This document shows, piece after piece, positions 46,369 to 54,848 of a stretch of 64,000 nucleotides of DNA; the first letter of the stretch is position 1, and the number at the start of each line of letters is the position of its first letter. Both the position numbers and the translations under genes were made by a program. The stretch comes from Shewanella canadensis (GTDB lineage Bacteria > Pseudomonadota > Gammaproteobacteria > Enterobacterales > Shewanellaceae). The stretch spans positions 620,001-684,000 of the forward strand of contig NZ_RXNU01000001.1 in assembly GCF_003966225.1 (NCBI RefSeq). Reading direction: 5' to 3'. The notes under the pieces are model-generated. The model had not been told where the DNA came from and did not search any database. It was given only the letters and a program-made list of their open reading frames with translations.

Positions 46369-49177
46369 TGCTGTACCACTTATCCATAATTTTTTTGAGA
46401 TCCTTTAATAGTATGGGTTTACTGACAAAGTCACTCATTCCTGTTGAGTAACAATACTCAGCATCCCCACTCATGGCGGCACCGGTCACAGCTACGATTG
46501 GGATCGCTTTCTTATTATGCTCTTGTTCCAGATTTCGGATCTCTTTTGTCATATCGTAACCATCAAGATTGGGCATATGGCAATCAGTTAAGATCAACTT
46601 GTAGTCGATATTTTTCCAATGCTGTATACCATCGATGCCGTCTTCGGCAAGATCGCACCGATAACCTAATGTAGATAATTGTTCCAAGATTAATTTTTGA
46701 TTGAGTGGGTTGTCTTCAACGACTAAGACGTCGGCTTGTAATGTCGATATTGTGTTCATGCTTGAGTTAACACTGAGCGGGTTAATATCCAGTTCATCCA
46801 AGTCTAAGCATAGTTCATTCTCGATAATATTTTGGACCGATGATATGAGTTGTATCTTAGTCATAGGTTTGGTTGGTAATATTGAAACCTGGGGGATTAT
46901 TTTTCGTATCTTGCTCATCTCTTTTCGTGGAACGGCCAGAAGCAAGTTTGATTTGTTTATGTCTGATTGGGCTAGCGTTTGTAGTATTTTTTGTGAGGCA
47001 GAAAGAGACGGAATGAGTAGTAATACGACGTCATAGCAGGGCAGTGCAGCTTTAATACTCTCAGCCTTAGTACTTTCAGTTTCAATATTCTCAACTTCAA
47101 TAAGTTCAGCCTCATAACTTGCAGCTTCTACAGTTTCTACGGCTGCACCTTCTGCTTGCAGATGTTTAACTATTACACGTTGAGAGGTGTTGTCGTCAGA
47201 GATATTAATAAGGGCGATGGAGGTCTTATCTAGCTTAGCGTGTAGCTGTGTAGTATCAGTTTTTGAGCGCCAGAAGGGCAACTCAACTGTAAAGGTTGAG
47301 CCTTGGTCAGGTGTGCTGTCTAGCTTAATCTCCCCCCCCATCATACTGGTTAAGTTGCCACTGATCGCTAAGCCCAGGCCTGTTCCACCGTATTTTCTGG
47401 TCGTTGAGCGTTGGGCTTGCATGAAAGGGGTGAATAATCTTTTTTGTGTTTCTTTGTCGATACCAATTCCGTTATCGATAATAGAGAAGCTTATTTTATA
47501 GATAATGTCGTTGTGTTCTGCAACGTTTGTGATTAAACGTATCTCTCCGGGTTTGCCCTCCACTGTGTGGGTGAACTTTATCGCATTACCCAGCAGATTA
47601 AACAATATTTGACGAACTTTCACTGCGTCGCCTTCGAGCAGACTGGGTAGCTGTGGGTCTTCGTAGATGTGCAGGTTGAGTCGCTTCTTATGGGCTAGAG
47701 GCAAGAAGACTTGAACCACGTTATCGATCACCTCTGTTAGCGAAAAGTCGCGCTGTTCTAGTTGCATCTTTCCAGATTCAATTTTATTTATATCCAGAAT
47801 GTCATTGAGAATATAGATCAGGTTGGTCGCAGAGGTCGTTGCCGTTTCTATTAAGGACATGGATTCTGGATTTTGTTTTGAGAGGGTGAGTAGATCTAAG
47901 GAGCCGATAACTGCGTTCATCGGGGTTCGCAGCTCATGGCTCATCATAGACAGGAATTCGCTTTTGGCTTGACTGGCCCGTTCGGCCCGTACTTTGGCCT
48001 GTTGAAATTCTTGAGTGCGTTGTGTCACTCTCGCCTCTAGCTCATCGTTGGCTTTTTGTAGTTCGGCTTGAATTTTAAAGATCGGAGATTGATCGATGCA
48101 GATCCCATCGATTCGGCAATTCTGCTTGTCTCTGTTCTGCCCAACCTTGCCTTTTGCGTGTACGTAGATTACCTCGCCATTGGGTAAAATGGAGCGGTAT
48201 TGCTGATCGAATAGCTCTCCGGTGGTTAAAGAGTGATCGACCGCGGCCATGATTCGATCCACATCTTCAGGGTGGAGTCTCTCCGCCCATTTTTCCAAAT
48301 TTCCAATGTCGTCAGGATGCAGTGCAAACATATTATTTGCTCGACTATCCCAGTCCCACACCCAGTTATTCTCACTATCAATTTCTGCCCGCCAGTTACC
48401 GATATTTCCCACATCAAGAGCGATATTCTTACTCTCATTGGCGTCGTGTAATGCAAAAAGCGTCTCTTTGGCTTCGGTGCAATCGATTAACGAACCCGTA
48501 TGTGTATAGCTATTATCTTTCGATAAAATGGCTTCGCTACTCAGTTCAAACCATCGCTCTTTTCCATCTGTCTGTGCTCTGAATTCGAGGCAAAACCGGG
48601 TTCCCGGTTCAAAAATGTCATCCAGATAGACATCGAGTTTATGTTGATCCCTTGGATCGAGCATACTTTTGAAGTGCAGCCAACCGAGGGATGTGTCCGC
48701 ATCTAAGCCAATAAGCTCTTTGAATTTCAGTGAGAAATAGCAAAACCTTGAATGTGGGCTATATTCCCATATTCCAATATTCGCGCCTTTAATGGCATGG
48801 TTTAGCCTTTCCAGCTTATGCTTTGCCTGATATCTTTTAGCTCGGCACTCACCGCACCGGTTGACGATTAGCCAGTACTCCCCGGGAGTTAATGGGCTCT
48901 CATTGATACTGACATTGACACAAATATTTTGGCTATTAACTGAGAAAGTGGAGAAAAACTGTTTTTTTTCAATTAAATGATGAATGAAAATTGAACTGTT
49001 TGTAATACAGAGGTCTTTAAACAGATTAAAATATCGGTAGGCTACTTCTCCTGAGACCATCTCATTTGAAACTTTGAATTCATGTTGAAAACTGGAGTTT
49101 ACAGATAGAATGGTGCCTTCTTTGCTGCAAACCATGATGGGAAATGGGGTGAGGTCCGTTGATGAAGTTGCGTACAT
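46361..49177 (-). CDS. Hybrid sensor histidine kinase with PAS domains and two receivers
   Basis: A 938-residue cytosolic kinase without membrane helices. Three PAS-like modules (about residues 1-105, 125-250, 255-375; the middle ones with FKELIGLDADTSLGWLHFKSM and NNMFALHPDDIGNLEKWAERLHPED) lead to a coiled coil, then HisKA with His414 in MMSHELRTPMNAV, an ATPase domain (NLLGNAIKFTH, DNGIGIDKE, GTGLGLAIS), a degenerate receiver (about 660-790) and an intact receiver (VLVVEDNPLNQ, LILTDCHMPNLDG). A Glu-rich, roughly repeated stretch (VENIETESTKAESIKAAL) is inserted in the degenerate receiver. First gene of a kinase-Hpt-REC operon. Confidence 0.88.
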   Translation of the reverse strand: MYATSSTDLTPFPIMVCSKEGTILSVNSSFQHEFKVSNEMVSGEVAYRYFNLFKDLCITNSSIFIHHLIEKKQFFSTFSVNSQNICVNVSINESPLTPGEYWLIVNRCGECRAKRYQAKHKLERLNHAIKGANIGIWEYSPHSRFCYFSLKFKELIGLDADTSLGWLHFKSMLDPRDQHKLDVYLDDIFEPGTRFCLEFRAQTDGKERWFELSSEAILSKDNSYTHTGSLIDCTEAKETLFALHDANESKNIALDVGNIGNWRAEIDSENNWVWDWDSRANNMFALHPDDIGNLEKWAERLHPEDVDRIMAAVDHSLTTGELFDQQYRSILPNGEVIYVHAKGKVGQNRDKQNCRIDGICIDQSPIFKIQAELQKANDELEARVTQRTQEFQQAKVRAERASQAKSEFLSMMSHELRTPMNAVIGSLDLLTLSKQNPESMSLIETATTSATNLIYILNDILDINKIESGKMQLEQRDFSLTEVIDNVVQVFLPLAHKKRLNLHIYEDPQLPSLLEGDAVKVRQILFNLLGNAIKFTHTVEGKPGEIRLITNVAEHNDIIYKISFSIIDNGIGIDKETQKRLFTPFMQAQRSTTRKYGGTGLGLAISGNLTSMMGGEIKLDSTPDQGSTFTVELPFWRSKTDTTQLHAKLDKTSIALINISDDNTSQRVIVKHLQAEGAAVETVEAASYEAELIEVENIETESTKAESIKAALPCYDVVLLLIPSLSASQKILQTLAQSDINKSNLLLAVPRKEMSKIRKIIPQVSILPTKPMTKIQLISSVQNIIENELCLDLDELDINPLSVNSSMNTISTLQADVLVVEDNPLNQKLILEQLSTLGYRCDLAEDGIDGIQHWKNIDYKLILTDCHMPNLDGYDMTKEIRNLEQEHNKKAIPIVAVTGAAMSGDAEYCYSTGMSDFVSKPILLKDLKKIMDKWYSND

Positions 49178-49302
49178 AGTCCATTTGTACTCGTGCGAGT
49201 TAAATCCTATTGATAAGAATAGCAGTTATTGTCTTTTTAGCCTGATGAAGCATAAAAATTTTCAGTTTGTGGATCTCATATATATATCTATAAATGCTGC
49301 AT

Positions 49303-50193
49303 TCAGCTTGATGCAGGCTTGATTGCGAAAATATCGCAGTTAAGCTGATCTATGATGTGCTCACTGGTGTGTCCTTTAAATTGGCTGAATAACCCATGAT
49401 GTTCTCCGGCGCCAAGGATGACGATGTTGGCTCCATATTTTTCTGCCATATGGGGGATGATGTGATCCGGTAGCCCCTCTTCCAGATGTAAGTGGCTGTT
49501 TTCAATCTGATGAGTTCTGACGGAATCGACTAAGTCTATCCAGTGACGACTCTGATTATTCTGACGATGATGTTTCACCTTGGGGGGGGTTATCGTCATA
49601 CTGATATTTTGCTCTAGAAAGCAATTTACAAGGTGAATGTCGCTACTGAGAAGGCTGGCAATATGCTCGGTTTCATCGAGTAGCTTTTGATTGAAGCTAT
49701 TGTGTTGATGACTCGCATCGTCTGTCTCTATCGCGGTAAGGATATGGCCATTCTCCCTCCACTCATTTGCTCCAACCAGCATCACGGCAACGTCACTTTC
49801 TCTGAGTAGTCGCCATTCATCGGCAAATGAAAACTCATGAAAGAGAGGGTGATGGTGCTTATAGTTGAGAATGACGAGATCGTATTGTTCCTGCTCGAGC
49901 TCCTCCAATATCGCTTTGGAGACGCTGTTATTGAGACGAGTCTTGCTCTCTATTTTGATTCCTTGAGCACGGTATTGATCAATAGACTTTTTATGAATGA
50001 AAAACGGGTTGATGCTTGAACTTGAATGGGTCAGCCGGGAGAGTAGAGTATTCTTAGGAGTGACTTCCAGTAAAGTTAACTTCGCATGAGTTTTATCAAC
50101 TAAAATTAGAGCCTTATGCAGAGCGTCTTGCGTCGATGAGCGAGTGTCGACTACGGCTAAGATATGTCTGTATGCAATCATAAATATGCTCAT
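49303..50193 (-). CDS. Universal stress protein with two Usp domains (UspE-like)
   Basis: A 296-residue cytosolic protein with tandem Usp folds. The first half begins YRHILAVVDTRSSTQDALHKALIL and carries DLVILNYKHHHPLFHEFSFADEWRLLRESDVAVMLV; the second begins GHILTAIETDDASH and ends ANIVILGAGEHHGLFSQFKGHTSEHIIDQLNCDIFAI, with the G-x-G-x-H-T-S-E nucleotide-contact pattern kept in weakened form. UspE is tied to stress and motility in E. coli. The start is 50193 or, four codons later, 50181; neither has a strong ribosome site. Confidence 0.85.
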   Translation of the reverse strand: MSIFMIAYRHILAVVDTRSSTQDALHKALILVDKTHAKLTLLEVTPKNTLLSRLTHSSSSINPFFIHKKSIDQYRAQGIKIESKTRLNNSVSKAILEELEQEQYDLVILNYKHHHPLFHEFSFADEWRLLRESDVAVMLVGANEWRENGHILTAIETDDASHQHNSFNQKLLDETEHIASLLSSDIHLVNCFLEQNISMTITPPKVKHHRQNNQSRHWIDLVDSVRTHQIENSHLHLEEGLPDHIIPHMAEKYGANIVILGAGEHHGLFSQFKGHTSEHIIDQLNCDIFAIKPASS

Positions 50194-50441
50194 CTTATTT
50201 AGGAACCCTTGATAAACTGTAGACGAAACATCAGAAAATGAAGCGCGGTAAATAAGAATGATTTTAACTAAGATTACTCTTTTATAGTGCCCAATCGTCT
50301 AGATTTTTTAATAGACTGTTTGTATGGGATTTTTACTTTTGTTTTTAAAGAATATTCGGGCCTGTCGATAGACAAGCCCTGCAGTAATTCGATGAATAAT
50401 GGAGGTGGGAAGACCGAGATCCTGAGCTCTTACTTAAGAGA

Positions 50442-50912
50442 TCACGCTTTACTCTTGATGAATTCGATGGCCGCAGTATCCAGAGAGCGATTAGAGATAT
50501 AACTCACGCCATTGGTATTTTTAATAAGAAAGCCTTTGTTGGTTATGGTGAGTTCACTGATATCACCCCACAAAATAGTGCTATCAACATAGAGTGACTC
50601 GCTGCTAATGCCTTGCTCATCGATAGTTAGTTTGACTTCATTACTCGCGGCCTTGCTCATCATCTGTCGCCATAACCACCAGGTCTTTTTGAACTTAACA
50701 CTTAAGGCCTCTAAAGCACCTAGTCCTACAAGAAAGAGAGAAGCATAGGCATTCGCGCCAGTGAGCAATAACGCCGTTCCGACTAAAACAAATCCAATAG
50801 CCTTGTAATAAGCCCTGAGAGATGTATCGACAGTTACCGACTCATCGAAGCATTCACTGAAATAGGTTTTATCGAGAATATAATGACTGGTAAAACTAAA
50901 AGGAGAGTTCAT
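50442..50912 (-). CDS. YcxB-like membrane protein
   Basis: A 156-residue inner-membrane protein. After a polar N-terminus (FSFTSHYILDKTYFSECFDESV) two helices (IGFVLVGTALLLTGANAYASLFLVGLGALEAL) are followed by a beta-rich cytoplasmic end, VKLTIDEQGISSESLYVDSTILWGDISELTITNKGFLI, which is the YcxB-like (PH-like) domain. The start at 50912 is chosen because it gives the family N-terminus; the frame runs 35 codons further upstream without a recognisable signal. Function is unknown. Confidence 0.7.
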   Translation of the reverse strand: MNSPFSFTSHYILDKTYFSECFDESVTVDTSLRAYYKAIGFVLVGTALLLTGANAYASLFLVGLGALEALSVKFKKTWWLWRQMMSKAASNEVKLTIDEQGISSESLYVDSTILWGDISELTITNKGFLIKNTNGVSYISNRSLDTAAIEFIKSKA

Positions 50913-51035
50913 TGGTATCGGCTTGATTGAGTTTGGCGTTAGTTTAACCGCAACCAATCTCAATTCAAATCTTGTATTAGTTACAAAGGTGCATCTAAAC
51001 TCAATTGATAAGCGCAAACCAGCTAAGGCATAACG

Positions 51036-51371
51036 ATGTCATTCGTTCCTAAGGGCTATGTTAATTACCAATCGACCTGTGTTTTTACCAGAACAAATGT
51101 GCCTAAGGTATTGCTGGAGCCACACTATACAAAGGTGGGTGTCTATGGCCAGCTCCATGTACTTTGTGGTGAGTTAAAGTTTTATGGTTATGCCGATAAA
51201 AGGGGAGAACCCGAGAAAGTAGTGCTGGTAAAGGCCAATGAAACGGCAATATCGCATCCTGAGTATTGGCATCGAGTCGAGCCTTTAACTGATGACACAG
51301 AGTTCGAGATCCGTTTCTTTGCTCACAAGGATTCACCGTTAGTTAGTAATATTGAGGCAAAGAAAAGTTGA
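51036..51371 (+). CDS. DUF1971 / TehB-N-like domain protein
   Basis: A 111-residue cupin-like protein: VPKGYVNYQSTCVFTRTNVPKVLLEPHYTKVGVYGQLHVLCGELKFYGY, HPEYWHRVEPLTDDTEFEIRFFAHKD. This matches the DUF1971 family, which also appears as the N-terminus of some TehB tellurite-resistance proteins and in YeaR-like proteins. AAGG lies before the ATG. It is divergent from the YcxB-like gene. Function is unknown; nitrite or metal responses are suggested for relatives. Confidence 0.78.
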   Translation: MSFVPKGYVNYQSTCVFTRTNVPKVLLEPHYTKVGVYGQLHVLCGELKFYGYADKRGEPEKVVLVKANETAISHPEYWHRVEPLTDDTEFEIRFFAHKDSPLVSNIEAKKS

Positions 51372-51478
51372 TGACTTATATTCATGGTCATCATGCTCAG
51401 TACTCTTAATGGGACGATAGAGGCATTAAGAGCCTGAGCAAGCGAATGTCGATTCTGAAGCGAGGTCGCCGGCGTACG

Positions 51479-51853
51479 TTAAGAGTTAAAAAGTTGCTTG
51501 AGCTGTTGGCATTTTTCCGATCGATTATCGACTGTACTGCCTCCCCAATCGGCTTCAACTTGATGAATGAGCATTTTTATCACCCGCTCGACTCTCTGCC
51601 CTCCCTCTTCAACCGTTAATGCGAAGTCCTCTGCACCATGGTTTATGCTGGTCTGATTTTTTTTCTGCCATGATTTAAAGTCACCCTGAAAAGAGAGATC
51701 ACTATTTTCACGGTTACAAAATTTGGCCAATGGCTGGTACATGACTGATTGAATAAAAACCATCTCATCTGCAGAATAACTCGGCTGTACCTTCTCTGCG
51801 GCGATGGTTTGAAAAGTGCTGGCGACCAGAATTATTGCTAATAAAGACTTCAT
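51479..51853 (-). CDS. Hypothetical exported protein
   Basis: A 124-residue protein with a signal peptide (residues 1-19, ending IAAEK). The mature part is helical and has two cysteines, AKFCNREN and EKCQQLKQLF, that could form a disulfide. I do not recognise a family. It is monocistronic. The 366-bp region upstream of it is described separately. Confidence 0.6.
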   Translation of the reverse strand: MKSLLAIILVASTFQTIAAEKVQPSYSADEMVFIQSVMYQPLAKFCNRENSDLSFQGDFKSWQKKNQTSINHGAEDFALTVEEGGQRVERVIKMLIHQVEADWGGSTVDNRSEKCQQLKQLFNS

Positions 51854-52219
51854 TCCCTTTTCCTTATATGCGATTTAATTTCTTATTATTTAAGATCTAA
51901 TTTTGTGATGACTTTTAACATTTGAAACGTGAGTGTGGGCTAAATTGGAGAGGGGAACAATGATTGAGATCAATAACAAATAAAATGAATATTTTTAATG
52001 CATCTTAAGGGGTTACCTCGAGTGCAGACTCTGAAAGCTTGCTTATTTCCCATGATATATTATTTAAGATGATTACCCAGCCTGATTGAAATAGATTTAG
52101 TTTTTTGTTAAACCTGCAGTTAACAAAAGTTAACATGACATTTACACGTCAAATCGTTAGAGTGGTACTGTGTCATTTTCGACATAAGTGTTGAGTGAGA
52201 TGATGAGTAAGGAGAGGGC
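51854..52219. other. Intergenic region with ArcA-like GTTAA repeats
   Basis: No ORF. Three GTTAA direct repeats begin at 52107, 52119 and 52129 (12 and 10 bases apart); the last two form the perfect palindrome GTTAAC-AAAA-GTTAAC (52119-52134). ArcA binds direct repeats of this type about 11 bases apart, so it may control the small membrane protein at 52220. The palindrome ATTGA-GA-TCAAT lies near 51964. The rest is AT-rich and unremarkable. Confidence 0.4.
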
Positions 52220-52468
52220 ATGTTGTTAGGAAACATAGCTGAACTATTTTTCTGGTTTTTCTGGGAGTTTTTGCTCTCATTCATCTTATATACGACGGGT
52301 GCAGTGGTCTTAGGTGTGCTCTCTTTCGGTCGCATACAAAAACCACTTTATTTCCCCGGCGTCTTCAATAGTGAAAAGCGTCTCGCGAAGAATGATTTCT
52401 TTTCTGTCTATATCTCGGGGTTCTTTTTCTATCTCATCCTGCTTACCTTGATTATCTGGTTAGGCTAG
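52220..52468 (+). CDS. Small inner-membrane protein of unknown function
   Basis: An 82-residue protein with two membrane helices: ELFFWFFWEFLLSFILYTTGAVVLGVLSFG (with a TTGA helix) and VYISGFFFYLILLTLIIWLG. The loop between is basic and polar (RIQKPLYFPGVFNSEKRLAKND). AAGGAGAGGG precedes the ATG by six bases, a strong signal that it is real. I do not recognise a family. A seven-base tandem repeat starts three bases after its stop codon. Confidence 0.7.
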   Translation: MLLGNIAELFFWFFWEFLLSFILYTTGAVVLGVLSFGRIQKPLYFPGVFNSEKRLAKNDFFSVYISGFFFYLILLTLIIWLG

Positions 52469-52470
52469 CT

Positions 52471-52515
52471 TCCTCATTCCTCATTCCTCATTCCTCATTC
52501 CTCGTTCCTCAATCC
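52471..52515 (+). repeat. Heptanucleotide tandem repeat (TCCTCAT)n
   Basis: Four perfect TCCTCAT copies (52471-52498), then TCCTCGT, TCCTCAA and TCC. It occupies most of the 52-base gap between the small membrane gene and the convergent VOC gene. Confidence 0.92.
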
Positions 52516-52520
52516 TTGTG

Positions 52521-52940
52521 TTAATCGTATCTATTTCGCTCAGACGGGATATCACTCAGATACTGTACAAACTCAACTTCATAGCCATTTGGATCTATGT
52601 AGTAAACATTGCGCCTGAAATCATCTTCAGCACCCTCTTTATCAATCGTATATCCTGCTGTATCCAACCGTTCGATGATGGCATCCAGATTATCGGTGAC
52701 AAATGCGAAATGAGCTAACCCAATTTGATGACCCGTTAGATCGCGGTTTTCACCGACACCATCATTGTTGAAGGCTAAGTATTGGTAGTCGTCACCGAAA
52801 TGTACCCAATCTCTGGGTTTACCGTGCCAGATTCCTTTACCACCTCCCCGAACCTGCCAGTGTGGGAATGCCGTTTGATAAAAGTGAAGGGTTTTAGGTA
52901 TATCTTCAACGACTAAGTTTACGTGTTCGAGGTGTATCAT
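52521..52940 (-). CDS. VOC (glyoxalase-fold) family protein, second of a pair
   Basis: A 139-residue cytosolic protein of the vicinal-oxygen-chelate fold: MIHLEHVNLVVEDIPKTLHFYQTAFPHWQVRG, HIGLAHFAFVTDN-type stretch (here HQIGLAHFAFVTDNLDAIIERLDTAG) and YYIDPNGYEVEFVQYLS. Metal ligands (His in LEHVN, Glu in YEVEF) are present. Substrate unknown. Its start overlaps the stop of the other VOC gene by four bases (ATGA), so the two are cotranscribed. Confidence 0.85.
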   Translation of the reverse strand: MIHLEHVNLVVEDIPKTLHFYQTAFPHWQVRGGGKGIWHGKPRDWVHFGDDYQYLAFNNDGVGENRDLTGHQIGLAHFAFVTDNLDAIIERLDTAGYTIDKEGAEDDFRRNVYYIDPNGYEVEFVQYLSDIPSERNRYD

Positions 52941-53368
52941 GACTTGCTCCTTATGGATTGTATTTTTGTTAAATTGGTAGCCTCAATTTCATTAATCTTG
53001 TTTACTCGCCAGGGCGGATTTAAACGGTTTTCTCCAGCCCAGTAGAGCTTGATTTTGTTGCAACTGGGGTCGTGCAATACGGCTTCACGCCAAAGATATG
53101 TTTGCTCGGTTGGCATCTGGTCGAATACGAAGCCGCGTTCGATTAATTGCTGAACAAGTTCATCAAGCTGTTCATGTTCAAAGTATATAGTGCTGGTATT
53201 TTTCTCGCTTTTTTCCTGTAAAGAGAGCGAAAAACTGGCGTTGCCATCCAGACAGTGAAACCTCGCATAATGCGGGGTATCGACAATCAATTCGAAACCC
53301 ATATTTTTGTAAAATTCGGTTGCAGCTTTCATCTCATATACCGGGAAAGTGACTTGATTCATCCTCAT
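52937..53368 (-). CDS. VOC (glyoxalase-fold) family protein, first of a pair
   Basis: A 143-residue protein of the same fold: MNQVTFPVYEMKAATEFYKNMGFELIVDTPHYARFHC and AVLHDPSCNKIKLYWAGENR. The metal-binding histidine and glutamate of the fold are less clear (FPVYEM in place of a His, KIKLYW in place of E), so it may not bind metal. Start is the ATG at 53368 or MNQ at 53362. It lies 52 bp downstream of the FMN reductase gene on the same strand and overlaps the next VOC gene. Confidence 0.8.
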   Translation of the reverse strand: MRMNQVTFPVYEMKAATEFYKNMGFELIVDTPHYARFHCLDGNASFSLSLQEKSEKNTSTIYFEHEQLDELVQQLIERGFVFDQMPTEQTYLWREAVLHDPSCNKIKLYWAGENRLNPPWRVNKINEIEATNLTKIQSIRSKS

Positions 53369-53420
53369 TACTCTGACCTCTTTAAAGGGTAACTTTAAAT
53401 GGAAACTTTAATTGGGAAGA

Positions 53421-54065
53421 CTACATGCCGTAGCAATATTCCTGTTGCTTGGGGTAGGGAGTCGACTCATGCCTCTTTCGGATCCCAATTAAAGCGCCAC
53501 TGTATTGATTGAGCATATGTAAGCTGTAACCTATGCGCGCCCTTAAATCTATTTCACGTTGATCTTCAATGTTGTGCTTACAATTAAGGGAGGCGCTATC
53601 GAGAGAGGTATTAGTGTTGAGAACTTCATTCACATTTCGAATAATCAGATGGTCAGGGAGTGCAACCATTTTATTGTTTTTAAGTGCATTCATTCTGAGT
53701 TCTGCAATCGGGTAGGCACCGCTTATTCCACTGACAACCGAAACCAATAGGGCTGGCTTATGGGCAGTATCTTGGTTATCACACATCAATAGGAAGTTTT
53801 TCAGAAGTGGGGAAGCCATACCACCCCACTCAGGAGTGATTAGGATCAGCGCATCGGCTCGACGAACTTTATGACTAATCATGGTCCATGGGCTACCCTC
53901 TGTGGATTTACTTTCCGGCTCACCATCCCAAAATGGCAGATCGAAACGACACAGTTCAATATGGCTCACTTCTGAATAACCTGTCGCTGCCGAACTCATG
54001 TATTTCGCGACTTTAGCGCTCTGTGACTGAGCTCTTTGGCTGCCACTGACAATAAGTAATCTCAT
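53421..54065 (-). CDS. NADPH-dependent FMN reductase family protein
   Basis: A 214-residue flavodoxin-fold protein. LLIVSGSQRAQSQSAKVAKYM is the phosphate-binding loop for FMN; LPFWDGEPES and ALILITPEWGGMASPLLKNFLLMCD (the EWGG-type contact) follow the NADPH-dependent FMN reductase pattern (SsuE/ChrR/AzoR-like). It could reduce quinones, azo dyes or chromate; the substrate is not shown. It is divergent from an Fe-S-type HTH regulator across a 148-bp region that holds nested palindromes, and is probably the regulator's target. Confidence 0.85.
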   Translation of the reverse strand: MRLLIVSGSQRAQSQSAKVAKYMSSAATGYSEVSHIELCRFDLPFWDGEPESKSTEGSPWTMISHKVRRADALILITPEWGGMASPLLKNFLLMCDNQDTAHKPALLVSVVSGISGAYPIAELRMNALKNNKMVALPDHLIIRNVNEVLNTNTSLDSASLNCKHNIEDQREIDLRARIGYSLHMLNQYSGALIGIRKRHESTPYPKQQEYCYGM

Positions 54066-54101
54066 TTAAATAAACCTTTTTATTTACTAATTGTTTTATA
54101 A

Positions 54102-54137
54102 TGTAGGTGCTTTACTAAATATTGTAAAGGGCCTACA
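54102..54137. promoter_or_regulatory. 36-bp composite operator between FMN reductase and HTH regulator
   Basis: TGTAGG-tg-CTTTAC-taaatatt-GTAAAG-gg-CCTACA is a two-step inverted repeat with perfect six-base inner and outer arms. A further pair CTTTTTATTTACT/AGTAAATAAAAAAG (about 54077-54160) surrounds it. It spans the middle of the divergent promoter region and is most likely the binding site of the adjacent regulator. Confidence 0.65.
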
Positions 54138-54213
54138 AGATAAAAAGTAAATAAAAAAGTTTACTTAATGTCTGGATAAGTAATAATAGCGGTAAGGTAG
54201 AGAGGAAAGTGTT

Positions 54214-54834
54214 ATGAAAACCAGTGAAAAGATCATTCAGCTACTTAAGACTCAAGGCCCGCTTACCGCTAAGGTGCTTGCCAGTGAGTTGTCTCTCACG
54301 ACAATGGGCGTGCGTCAGCATATGCAAGCATTAGAGGATGAGGGAGATATCTGCTCTGAAGATAAAAAAGCGCCCCGGGGACGTCCTACCCGATACTGGT
54401 CTTTAACGCCAAAAAGCAATAGCCATTTTTCCGATCGACATGAAGAACTCTCAGTTCAGCTGATCGATTCCGTAATCAAGGTATTTGGCGATAGTGGGCT
54501 GGATAAGCTGATTTCACACCGAGAGCAAAGCGCCCTTGAGCTCTACCAACAGAGGTTAGCCGGGGAAGATACGCTTAACGATCAGCTCTGTGCCTTGGCC
54601 GAACTGAGATCGAGTGAAGGATATATGGCAACGGTTAACAAAGAGGGTAATGACTTTTGGCTGTTGGAGAATCATTGCCCTATCTGCGCCGCGGCGAGTC
54701 AATGCCTTAACTTCTGCCGCTCAGAGTTAAACCTGTTTCAAACCTTGTTAAAGGAAGAGGCAGAAGTGAGTCGTGAAGAGCATATTATCGAGGGCGCACG
54801 TCGCTGTGCTTACAAGATAACGCCGATTAAATAG
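54214..54834 (+). CDS. Winged-helix transcriptional regulator with Fe-S-type cysteines (SufR/COG2345-like)
   Basis: A 206-residue regulator. Residues 1-65 are a winged helix (LLKTQGPLTAKVLASELSLTTMGVRQHMQALEDEG, then the wing APRGRPTRYWSLT). The C-terminal domain has ENHCPICAAASQCLNFCRSELNLF and ARRCAYKI: cysteines that correspond to the cluster-binding set of SufR-like proteins (first Cys in NHCP, further ones before and at the end). It may sense iron-sulfur or redox state. It is divergent from the FMN reductase gene and lies 14 bp before the pseudouridine synthase gene. AGGAAAG precedes the ATG. Confidence 0.82.
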   Translation: MKTSEKIIQLLKTQGPLTAKVLASELSLTTMGVRQHMQALEDEGDICSEDKKAPRGRPTRYWSLTPKSNSHFSDRHEELSVQLIDSVIKVFGDSGLDKLISHREQSALELYQQRLAGEDTLNDQLCALAELRSSEGYMATVNKEGNDFWLLENHCPICAAASQCLNFCRSELNLFQTLLKEEAEVSREEHIIEGARRCAYKITPIK

Positions 54835-54848
54835 TGGTAAATTATTAG

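Noticed and set aside
50287..50502. 71-codon ORF opposite the end of the YcxB-like gene
   Set aside because: Overlaps the antisense strand of a supported gene; no ribosome site or domain.
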